37,835 nt of DNA from Eubacteriales bacterium (GTDB taxonomy: Bacteria; Bacillota; Clostridia; Lachnospirales; Lachnospiraceae): positions 1 through 37,835 of the forward strand of contig JAUNCG010000020.1 in assembly GCA_030526715.1 (NCBI GenBank), written 5' to 3'. A program made the translations under genes and the position numbers. A model generated the notes under the pieces. The model was not told the DNA's origin and searched no databases. It saw only the letters and a program-made list of their open reading frames with translations. Shown here piece after piece: positions 27,185 to 33,817 of the stretch (position 1 is its first letter; each line of letters opens with the position of its first letter).

Positions 27185-28327
27185 ATGAACAAATTTGGAA
27201 AAAGAATTTTGACTGCAGCGGTGTGCGCAGCGCTCATGATGGGAACCATGACCGGATGCTCCGGCGTGAGCAAGACGGCGACAGTGGCAACGATGGACGG
27301 AGAGAAGATCACACTGAATGTTGCGAACTTTATGCTTCGTTTTAATCAGGCGGGAACGGAGTCTTATCTTGGAGCGCTGTTTGGAACAGACAATCTCTGG
27401 GAGCAGGATCTGACCGGAAGCGGCACAGCCTACGGCGACACCTTCAAGGATCAGATGATGGATAGTCTCAAGACGATGCTGATCCTCGAGAAGCATATGT
27501 CGGAGTATCAGGTGGAGATCACAGAGGAAGAGCAGGCAGAGATCAAGGCTGCGGCAGAGCAGTTCATAGCGGATAATTCCAAGGAGGTTCTGGATGCCAT
27601 GATGGCAGATCAGGAGACGGTAGAGCGCGTTTTGACACTGTACACCATTCAGGATAAGATGCGTGAAGCCATCGAGGCGGATGTAGATACAGAGGTCAGC
27701 GACGAGGAAGCGGCGCAGAAGACTGTAGAGTACGCGTTCCTTACCACCGGCTCCTACACGAATGATGAGGGCGAGACGGTAGAGCGCACGGATGAGGAAA
27801 AGGAAGAGATCAAGCAGCAGGCACAGAGCATCATCGATGCAGTCAAGGATGGTGAGACTCTTGAGGACGCGCTGAAGGCTGTAGATGAGACGAAGACGAC
27901 ATCGACGACCTCCTACGGTACGGCAGAGGATGACGACAGCTATGTAGTAGAGGAGATGAAGACGGCGGCTGAGACGCTGACGGAGGATGGTCAGATCTAC
28001 GACGAGCCGGTACAGACAGACAATGGTTTTTACGTGGTACAGATGAAGTCGATGTTCGATGAGGAAGCTACCGAGGAGCGCAAGGAAGAGATCGTTGAGG
28101 AACGCAAGGACGCTCTCTACGATGAGAAGCTCGAAGGCTGGGAGCCGGAAGAGTTTACCGTGAATACCAAGGTATGGGATAAGGTGACTTATTTCGATAA
28201 ATATACCGTATATCAGGAGCCGGAGACGGAAACGGAAGCTGCATCCGAGACCGAGGCTGTATCGGAAACGGAAGCAACATCCGAGACCGAGGCCGCTACA
28301 GAGACCGAGACTGCTGAGACAGAATAA
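27185..28327 (+). CDS. PrsA-like lipoprotein peptidyl-prolyl isomerase (foldase)
   Basis: The ATG at 27185 follows AGGAGAAG and gives a lipoprotein signal peptide: basic N-terminus, hydrophobic core and a TMTGC lipobox (Cys25). The mature part has a SurA/PrsA-type helical chaperone region (GTDNLWEQDL, MMDSLKTMLILEKHM) and a diverged parvulin-like domain (DDSYVVEEMKTAAETL, YDEPVQTDNGFYVVQMKS). It should act outside the membrane on secreted proteins. The tail is a low-complexity repeat of SETEAx units. A foldase between mfd and spoVT is a common arrangement in Clostridia. Activity is likely but the parvulin domain is divergent. Confidence 0.85.
   Translation: MNKFGKRILTAAVCAALMMGTMTGCSGVSKTATVATMDGEKITLNVANFMLRFNQAGTESYLGALFGTDNLWEQDLTGSGTAYGDTFKDQMMDSLKTMLILEKHMSEYQVEITEEEQAEIKAAAEQFIADNSKEVLDAMMADQETVERVLTLYTIQDKMREAIEADVDTEVSDEEAAQKTVEYAFLTTGSYTNDEGETVERTDEEKEEIKQQAQSIIDAVKDGETLEDALKAVDETKTTSTTSYGTAEDDDSYVVEEMKTAAETLTEDGQIYDEPVQTDNGFYVVQMKSMFDEEATEERKEEIVEERKDALYDEKLEGWEPEEFTVNTKVWDKVTYFDKYTVYQEPETETEAASETEAVSETEATSETEAATETETAETE
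28216..28326 (+). repeat. Tandem SETEA-type coding repeat
   Basis: The foldase tail is built from near-identical 18-base units coding ASETEA, VSETEA and TSETEA, flanked by degenerate ETE units. It may serve as a flexible acidic extension; the repeat makes length change by slippage possible. Confidence 0.7.
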
Positions 28328-28334
28328 ATTGTAT

Positions 28335-28399
28335 AAAAATCCTCCATCTACAGATACTATTCCCAGTATCGGAAAGTACAGTAGATGGAGGAATTTTTT
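28335..28399 (+). terminator. Terminator-like hairpin that contains the spoVT ribosome binding site
   Basis: TCCTCCATCTAC (28340-28351) pairs perfectly with GTAGATGGAGGA (28381-28392), and the As at 28335-28339 can extend it against the T-run TTTTTT (28394-28399). A small inner hairpin GATACT / AGTATC (28353-28370) fills the loop. The T-run ends right at the spoVT ATG (28400), and GGAGG lies in the 3' arm. It looks like a terminator for the foldase gene that also hides the spoVT ribosome site. Confidence 0.75.
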
Positions 28400-28945
28400 A
28401 TGAAAGCTACAGGCATTGTGAGAAGGATCGATGACCTCGGACGCGTGGTCATTCCAAAGGAAATACGAAAAACTCTGAGAATCCGTGAGGCAGATCCGTT
28501 GGAGATATTTACCGACCGGGAGGGTGAGATCATTTTGAAAAAATATTCACCTATAGGGGAGCTGGGGAATTTTGCCAAGGAATATGCGGAATCTCTGGCG
28601 CAGACGACAGGGCACGGCATCTGTATCACGGACAAGGATCAGATCATTGCCACGGCCGGAGGTGTGAAACGGGAATATGTGGGAAAGCAGATCAGCGGTT
28701 CTCTGGAGGAGCTGATCGATGGACGGGAGAATGTACTTCATAACCTGTCGGATCACAAGTATGTGGAGATTCTGGAAAAGAACGAGGAGAAGCGCGCGCA
28801 GGTGATCAGTCCGATTCTGTGTGAGGGAGACGCGATCGGCGCAGTCGTATTGATGGGGAAGAATCCGCAGGTGCGGATGGGAGAGACGGAGAGCATGGTG
28901 GCGCGCTGTGCCGCCAACTTTATGGGAAGACAACTGGAGGCATAG
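28400..28945 (+). CDS. spoVT: Stage V sporulation protein T, AbrB-type regulator
   Basis: SpoVT is a transcription regulator of late forespore genes in Bacillus. The protein has 181 residues (178 in B. subtilis): an N-terminal AbrB swapped-hairpin DNA-binding domain (MKATGIVRRIDDLGRVVIPK, then EIRKTLRIREADPLEIF) and a C-terminal GAF-like domain. The ATG at 28400 is preceded by GGAGGA, which lies inside the hairpin described at 28335-28399. Position after mfd matches the spoVC-mfd-spoVT order of Bacillus, with the foldase gene added. The stop codon lies in a small stem-loop. Confidence 0.95.
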   Translation: MKATGIVRRIDDLGRVVIPKEIRKTLRIREADPLEIFTDREGEIILKKYSPIGELGNFAKEYAESLAQTTGHGICITDKDQIIATAGGVKREYVGKQISGSLEELIDGRENVLHNLSDHKYVEILEKNEEKRAQVISPILCEGDAIGAVVLMGKNPQVRMGETESMVARCAANFMGRQLEA

Positions 28946-28960
28946 CGTGCAGAACGCTAT
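28942..28960. terminator. Stem-loop between convergent spoVT and permease genes
   Basis: ATAGCGT / ACGCTAT form a 7-bp stem with a 5-base loop and include the spoVT stop codon; the right arm also touches the permease stop. Neither strand has a proper T-run, so termination here would be weak. Confidence 0.35.
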
Positions 28961-29892
28961 CAGATAAAAACCTGATAAAAAGAAATGATCAGAGGCATCG
29001 TCACGATGCTGAGGATCACAGACATGATATTGATGGCGCCGGCCTGTTCTTCATGATTGTGGAACAGACTGGCCATCTGTGTGACGGTGGCGCCCACCGG
29101 TCCGCAGACCGAGAGAAGCAGGATCATCAGGATATCTTTTGCGGAGGGGATCATGTATGCCATTCCGGTGATCTTGATCGTCAGGATAAAGAGGAGGGGA
29201 AATAGGATCAGGCGAAAAAGGCAGACGATCCAGCTGCGCAGGGAGAGGAAGACCTCCTTCAAATTGGCTTCCGCCATGATCATCCCCAGCATGATCATAC
29301 ATACAGGACCGATGGTGCCGCCCACCGTAGCTACGGTAGATTTCAGGATCGTAGGCAGTGAGATGTTAAAAATAAACAGCACAAGTCCGGCGATCAGAGC
29401 GATAATGTTGGGATTGGTGATGATCTTGCGCGGATTCGCGTGACCTTTTCCGCCGATCAGAGTCACGCCGTGGGTCCAGTAGAAGATCAGCTGTACCAGA
29501 ATAAAAGGACAGCAGTAAAAAATATGATCCTCTCCCAGAAGAGCCGTCACCAGAGCGATGATCAGATTGCCGCCGTTGGAATAGATCATGGATGCCAGCT
29601 CAATGGAAGAAAAATTTGTGTGTTTTTTTAATACATGACAGATGCCGATGAAGAGCAGATGAGCAATGAGCGCTCCCGCCGAGGCCAGCAGCAGAGCGGC
29701 CAGCTTATCCATAGTAAAAGGCATCTGCAGCCCGCTGATTATGAGGCAGGGCGTAATCAGATAGAGAAGGAGCGTAGAGAGAACTGCGCTGTCCCTGCTT
29801 TTTGCTATGCCGGTTTTCACGGCGGTATAGCCCATAAGCGCGATGAGCATCATAGAGATCATTTGTTGAAATAATAGTAAACCAAGCGTCAT
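28960..29892 (-). CDS. AEC-family (auxin efflux carrier-like) permease
   Basis: A 310-residue membrane protein with about ten hydrophobic helices in two halves: N-terminal half LLFQQMISMMLIALMGY and YLITPCLIISGLQMPF, C-terminal half with the glycine-rich IGPVCMIMLGMIMAEANL and CGPVGATVTQMASLF. These match the AEC transporters, whose characterised bacterial members carry organic acids such as malate or malonate; the substrate here is unknown. An AGGGGG site precedes the ATG. The gene stands alone on the minus strand, convergent with spoVT, and no strong promoter is visible in the region upstream. Confidence 0.88.
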   Translation of the reverse strand: MTLGLLLFQQMISMMLIALMGYTAVKTGIAKSRDSAVLSTLLLYLITPCLIISGLQMPFTMDKLAALLLASAGALIAHLLFIGICHVLKKHTNFSSIELASMIYSNGGNLIIALVTALLGEDHIFYCCPFILVQLIFYWTHGVTLIGGKGHANPRKIITNPNIIALIAGLVLFIFNISLPTILKSTVATVGGTIGPVCMIMLGMIMAEANLKEVFLSLRSWIVCLFRLILFPLLFILTIKITGMAYMIPSAKDILMILLLSVCGPVGATVTQMASLFHNHEEQAGAINIMSVILSIVTMPLIISFYQVFI

Positions 29893-30064
29893 GGTGTGCC
29901 CCCTGATAATAAAATAGTATATGGTAAACTGATTGTACCAGACTCGCTAAAAAATAAAAAGCAAATATTAAAAAATGTACAGGAGTATGTTATATTAGCT
30001 ACTGTAAAAGAAGAGTATGAAAAAGATAATATTCGGAAGCAATTTGGAAGTACGGAGGATGGAT

Positions 30065-30766
30065 ATGGAGATTCAGAAGTTTAAAGAGCAAATGCTTGCC
30101 CTGATACAGATCGCGCAGGCACAGGATAAGCAATTAAAAAAAGAACAGATAGCACAGGCCTTTGCGGGACTGGAATTGCAGGAGGCGCAGATGCTGGAGC
30201 TTCTGCGTTATCTGCGACTGCAGGGCGTGCAGATCGAAGGGGCAGAGCCTGAGGATGCAGCGTCCGGGGCTGTGCAGGCTCAGACGCAGGATGCGGAGGA
30301 GACCGGTTCGCAGGCTGCGCAGGCGAAGCTCAGTCCTCAGGAGCGTGAATATCTGCGCGAATACCGCGCTTCTCTGGAGGGACAGGCTATGGAAGCATAT
30401 CTGCAAAGAGCAGTAGATATCGCATTGCAGATACATAACGGGGAGCTGCTGCTGGCAGATCTGATTCAAGAGGCGAATGTCAGCCTGTTTCTTGCGCTGG
30501 AACAGCGACAGGATGAGAGTGATGAATGGCTGTATGAGGAGATCCGCCGGGGATTAAAACGTGTAGTGGCACAACAGCGGCAGCAGGATTTTGAGGATGA
30601 TTATCTCGTGGAGAAGGTGAAGAAGCTGGACGAGGCGGTAAAGGAGCTGTCGGAGGATGAGGATGGGAAGGAATCTGCCTTCAGCGTGAACGAGCTGGCG
30701 ATCATTCTGGATATGGAGCCGGAAGAGATGAGAGATATCCTCCGTCTGACCGGGGATGAGGCATAA
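30065..30766 (+). CDS. Sigma-70-like protein lacking -10/-35 recognition parts
   Basis: A 233-residue protein that I read as a cut-down sigma factor. Residues 1-58 resemble sigma region 1.1 (helices, LLRYLRLQGVQIEG). After an Ala/Gln/Glu linker, residues 88-168 resemble 1.2-2: YLQRAVDIALQI, then ADLIQEANVSLFLALEQ, matching 'DLIQEGNIGLMRAVDKF' of region 2.2, and WLYEEIRRGLKRVV in place of 'YATWWIRQAI'. Residues 180-233 match region 3 (LVEKVKKLDEAVKEL, SVNELAIILDMEPEEMRDIL). Aromatic residues of 2.3/2.4 are missing and there is no region 4. I chose the ATG at 30065 because GGAGG lies six bases upstream; the ATG at 30059 touches it. A terminator follows. It may bind core RNA polymerase as a regulator; that is inference. 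Confidence 0.7.
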   Translation: MEIQKFKEQMLALIQIAQAQDKQLKKEQIAQAFAGLELQEAQMLELLRYLRLQGVQIEGAEPEDAASGAVQAQTQDAEETGSQAAQAKLSPQEREYLREYRASLEGQAMEAYLQRAVDIALQIHNGELLLADLIQEANVSLFLALEQRQDESDEWLYEEIRRGLKRVVAQQRQQDFEDDYLVEKVKKLDEAVKELSEDEDGKESAFSVNELAIILDMEPEEMRDILRLTGDEA

Positions 30767-30782
30767 TAGACAAAATGTAAAG

Positions 30783-30808
30783 AATGGCGGCTCGATCCGT
30801 CATTTTTT
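30783..30808 (+). terminator. Intrinsic terminator of the sigma-like gene
   Basis: AATGGCGG / CCGTCATT form an 8-bp stem with one G-U pair and a 6-base loop, followed by a T-run (30803-30808). Confidence 0.85.
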
Positions 30809-30830
30809 ATTCCTTGAAAAATAGTCAATT

Positions 30831-30896
30831 TTGTACAATGCTGGACACATAGACTAAAAATGTACGTACAATTACATTTGTATATTATGTACATAA
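30831..30896 (+). promoter_or_regulatory. Three GTAC-centred palindromes, candidate AraR-type operators
   Basis: TTGTACAA (30831-30838), TGTACGTACA (30861-30870) and TTATGTACATAA (30885-30896) lie just upstream of the transporter promoter. The second, with its AAA/ATT flanks, resembles the known AraR operator core TTGTACGTACAA of Bacillus. Half-sites TTTGTACG and CGTACAA recur in the leader (31022-31044). The araR-like repressor gene is the last gene of the same group. Confidence 0.6.
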
Positions 30897-30919
30897 AATA
30901 AAAAAGAAAAAAGTATTGC

Positions 30920-30949
30920 TTGACGCTAAGAAAAGAAATGAGATATAAT
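30920..30949 (+). promoter_or_regulatory. Promoter of the sugar transporter genes
   Basis: TTGACG (30920-30925), an 18-base spacer and a perfect TATAAT (30944-30949). Transcription would start near 30956, leaving a leader of about 140 bases. Confidence 0.8.
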
Positions 30950-30974
30950 GCATACAAAGCGATGCAAAAACATA

Positions 30975-31024
30975 AATACAATTGTCGAAAACGACAAACG
31001 GGAATCGACAATTTGTATTTTTTT
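30975..31024 (+). promoter_or_regulatory. Attenuator-like competing hairpins in the transporter leader
   Basis: AATACAATTGTCGA (30975-30988) can pair with TCGACAATTTGTATT (31005-31019) with one bulge; a run of seven T follows (31018-31024), giving a terminator. The same left arm can instead pair locally: TTGTCG (30982-30987) with CGACAA (30992-30997) around an AAAA loop. The two pairings exclude each other. Two more small hairpins follow (31025-31042 and 31041-31057), each with CGGAGGTT in or beside the loop. Confidence 0.65.
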
Positions 31025-31057
31025 GTACGCGGAGGTTCGTACAACTTCGGAGGTTGT

Positions 31058-31099
31058 ATGACGTGGAAATCACCTATATTAAAGGAGGAAAAGAAATGA
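31058..31099 (+). CDS. Possible 13-residue leader peptide coupled to the sugar-binding protein gene
   Basis: The short frame codes MTWKSPILKEEKK. GGAGG lies four bases before its ATG (31049-31053), and its TGA stop overlaps the ATG of the next gene (ATGA at 31096-31099). The ribosome site for that next gene (AAAGGAGG) lies inside this frame. Such overlap suggests translational coupling. A frame this short can arise by chance, so this is a candidate only. Confidence 0.4.
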   Translation: MTWKSPILKEEKK

Positions 31100-32163
31100 A
31101 CAAGAAATTAGTAAGTGCAGCTGTTGCAGCTACCATGGTACTCAGCCTCGGAGCTATGGCATCCGCAGATGATGCAAAGACCGTAGGTATCCTGATGCCG
31201 ACACAGTCTTCTGAGCGTTGGATCAACGACGGTGCGAACATGAAGGCACAGCTGGAAGAGAAGGGCTACAACGTAGAGCTTCAGTATGCAGAGGATGATA
31301 CCGCTCAGCAGGTATCTCAGCTGGAGAACTACATCGGTAAGCAGGTTGACTGTCTGGTTATCGCAGCTATCGACTCCGGTGTTCTGGTTAACGCAGAGGC
31401 ACAGGCGAAAGAAGCAGGTATCCCGATCATCGCTTACGATCGTCTTCTGATGGATACAGACGCTGTTTCTTACTATGCAACATTCGATAATAAGGGCGTT
31501 GGTACTGTAATCGCTAACTATATCAAGGAGCATAAGGATCTTGACGCAGCTCGTGAGGCTGGCGAGTCCTACACCATCGAGTTCTTCATGGGATCTCCGG
31601 ACGATAACAACGCACTGTTCCTGTACAATGGTATTATGGAAGTACTTCAGGAGTATCTGGATGACGGCACACTGGTTTGCAAGTCCGGCAGAACTTCCTT
31701 CGAAGATACCTGTATCCTCAGATGGTCTCAGGAGACTGCTCAGGCAAACTGCGAGAACATCCTGACAGCAAACTATGCTGACGAGGATCTTGACATTGCC
31801 TGCACCGCATTCGACGGTTTCGCATACGGCGTAAAGGCAGCTCTTCTTGGCGCAGGCTACAGCGCAGACAACTGGCCGCTGGTAACCGGTCAGGATGCTG
31901 AGGTTATGGCTACCAAGAACATCATCGACGGAACACAGACTATGTCTATCTACAAGGATACCCGTCTTCTGGCTTCCAAGGCTGTAACCATGGTTGATGC
32001 AGTGCTTCAGGGAACTGAGCCGGAGATCAACGATACAGAGCAGTATGACAACGGCGCTATCGTAGTTCCGACATACATGTGTACACCGGTTGCAGTAGAT
32101 CAGTCCAACTATCAGGAAGTTCTGATCGACGGCGGCTACTACACAGAGGATCAGCTGAAATAA
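31096..32163 (+). CDS. chvE: ChvE-like multiple-monosaccharide ABC transporter substrate-binding protein
   Basis: A type I periplasmic-binding-protein fold of 355 residues that would capture monosaccharides for the ABC importer encoded next. The start at 31096 has AAAGGAGG upstream. Characteristic segments are VGILMPTQSSERWINDG, QVDCLVIAAIDSGVLV, IIAYDRLLMDTDAVSYYATFDN and TGQDAEVMATKNIIDGTQTM, typical of the ChvE/xylose-glucose group. The signal peptide ends AMASADD with no Cys, so it appears to be a signal-peptidase-I substrate rather than a lipoprotein, which is odd for a Gram-positive binding protein. Codons are rich in C- and T-ending choices compared with neighbours, suggesting high expression. 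A stem-loop follows the gene. Confidence 0.92.
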   Translation: MNKKLVSAAVAATMVLSLGAMASADDAKTVGILMPTQSSERWINDGANMKAQLEEKGYNVELQYAEDDTAQQVSQLENYIGKQVDCLVIAAIDSGVLVNAEAQAKEAGIPIIAYDRLLMDTDAVSYYATFDNKGVGTVIANYIKEHKDLDAAREAGESYTIEFFMGSPDDNNALFLYNGIMEVLQEYLDDGTLVCKSGRTSFEDTCILRWSQETAQANCENILTANYADEDLDIACTAFDGFAYGVKAALLGAGYSADNWPLVTGQDAEVMATKNIIDGTQTMSIYKDTRLLASKAVTMVDAVLQGTEPEINDTEQYDNGAIVVPTYMCTPVAVDQSNYQEVLIDGGYYTEDQLK

Positions 32164-32195
32164 GCTCATAACTGAATTATGAAAAAAGAGATTTG

Positions 32196-32215
32196 GCGGC
32201 GGAATCATCCGCCGC
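32196..32215 (+). terminator. Stem-loop between the binding-protein gene and the ATPase gene
   Basis: A perfect 8-bp stem GCGGCGGA / TCCGCCGC with an ATCA loop. The following TTATCTTT is a poor T-run, so it likely ends only part of the transcripts or protects the upstream message, giving more binding protein than ATPase and permease. Confidence 0.7.
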
Positions 32216-32260
32216 TTATCTTTGGTTAAGAAACAAAAAAGAAAAGGAGTGAGGAAAGGC

Positions 32261-33817
32261 ATGTCTGATATTATTCTGGAGATGAAAAACATAACGAAGG
32301 CGTTTTCGGGCGTGAAGGCTCTGGATGATGTCAACCTGCAGGTGAAAAGGGGCGAGATTCATGCGCTTTGCGGCGAGAACGGAGCCGGAAAATCAACATT
32401 GATGAACGTACTTTCCGGTGTATATCCCTATGGAACCTACGAAGGAGACATCATTTACAAGGGTGAGACGTGTAAATTCCATAAAATCAAGGATAGTGAA
32501 GAGAAGGGCATCGTTATCATCCATCAGGAGCTGGCGCTGAGCCCGTACCTCTCCATTGCGGAGAACGTGTTCATGGGAAATGAGCAGACCTCCATGCGCG
32601 GCGTCATCAACTGGACCAAGACCAGAAGTAACGCGAAGGAGGCTCTGGCGCATGTGGGACTGGAGAATGAGAATCTGAATGCGCCGGTCAATACGCTGGG
32701 TGTAGGTAAGCAGCAGCTGATCGAGATCGCCAAGGCTATGGCGAAGAATGTAGAGCTGCTGATTCTGGATGAGCCGACAGCGGCGTTGAATGATGAGGAG
32801 TCGCAGCAGCTGCTGGATATCATGCTGGAGCTCAAAGCGAAGGGTGTGACCTGCATTATCATTTCTCATAAGCTGAACGAGATCAGCTATGTTGCAGATT
32901 CTATTACGATCATTCGAGACGGTAAGACCATCGAGACCTTGAAGAAGGGCGTGGATGAGTGGTCTGAGGATCGTATCATCAAGGGAATGGTTGGCCGTGA
33001 GATGAACAACCGTTATCCGATCCGTGATAACTGTAAGATCGGCGATGTGGTTATGGAGGTCAAGAACTGGAATTGCTATCATCCGGAGATTGCGGATATG
33101 CAGATTCTGAAGAATATCAATATCAAGGTCCGCGCCGGTGAGGTAGTCGGTCTTGCCGGACTGATGGGCGCCGGACGTACAGAGTTTGCGATGAGCCTGT
33201 TTGGCCACTCCTATGGACAGAAGATCTCCGGCGAGGTCTATATGCACGGTAAGAAGGTCAGCACCAAGACGGTAAAGGATGCCATCGATAACAAGATCGC
33301 CTATACCTCTGAGGATCGTAAGACCTACGGTCTGGTTCTGATCAATGATATCAAGACGAACATGACAATGGCAGCTCTGCGCAATTATTACGCCAACGGA
33401 CAGATCGTGGATCAGCGTAAGGAGAATCTTGAGGCTGAGGAGTATAAGAAGCTGATCAACGTGAAGGCGACGTCCATCAACCAGACGGTCGGATCCCTGT
33501 CCGGCGGTAACCAGCAGAAGGTCGTTCTGGCAAAATGGATGATGACACAGCCGGACGTCCTGATTCTGGACGAGCCGACACGAGGTATCGATGTCGGTGC
33601 AAAATACGAGATTTACTGTGCGATCAACGATATGGCACGCTCCGGTAAGGCAGTCATCGTGATCTCTTCTGAGATGCAGGAGATCATCGGTACCTGTGAC
33701 CGTGCGTATATCATCAACGAAGGAAAGATTGCAGGTGAGTTGAATCACGACGAGCTGAGTCAGGAGCGCATCATGAAGTGCATCATGGACAGCAATGCGA
33801 AAGGAGAGAAAAATTAA
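32261..33817 (+). CDS. mmsA: Sugar ABC transporter ATP-binding protein, duplicated type
   Basis: A 518-residue protein with two fused ATPase domains, as in the ribose/xylose/galactose importer class. The ATG at 32261 follows AAGGAG. Domain 1: Walker A CGENGAGKST, signature LGVGKQQLIEIAKAM, Walker B LLILDEPTAAL. Domain 2: the P-loop is degenerate (GLMGAGRTE, no GKS/T) as is normal for this class, with signature LSGGNQQKVVLAKWM and LILDEPTRGIDVGAKYEIY. It acts on the cytoplasmic face with the permease encoded next. The segment YNPIRD-like MNNRYPIRD links the two halves. Its last base overlaps the permease start. Confidence 0.95.
   Translation: MSDIILEMKNITKAFSGVKALDDVNLQVKRGEIHALCGENGAGKSTLMNVLSGVYPYGTYEGDIIYKGETCKFHKIKDSEEKGIVIIHQELALSPYLSIAENVFMGNEQTSMRGVINWTKTRSNAKEALAHVGLENENLNAPVNTLGVGKQQLIEIAKAMAKNVELLILDEPTAALNDEESQQLLDIMLELKAKGVTCIIISHKLNEISYVADSITIIRDGKTIETLKKGVDEWSEDRIIKGMVGREMNNRYPIRDNCKIGDVVMEVKNWNCYHPEIADMQILKNINIKVRAGEVVGLAGLMGAGRTEFAMSLFGHSYGQKISGEVYMHGKKVSTKTVKDAIDNKIAYTSEDRKTYGLVLINDIKTNMTMAALRNYYANGQIVDQRKENLEAEEYKKLINVKATSINQTVGSLSGGNQQKVVLAKWMMTQPDVLILDEPTRGIDVGAKYEIYCAINDMARSGKAVIVISSEMQEIIGTCDRAYIINEGKIAGELNHDELSQERIMKCIMDSNAKGEKN

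Noticed and set aside
29896..30084. A 62-codon open frame before the sigma-like gene
   Set aside because: It overlaps the ribosome site and start of the sigma-like gene in another frame, lies in AT-rich sequence, lacks a good ribosome site and shows no known domain.
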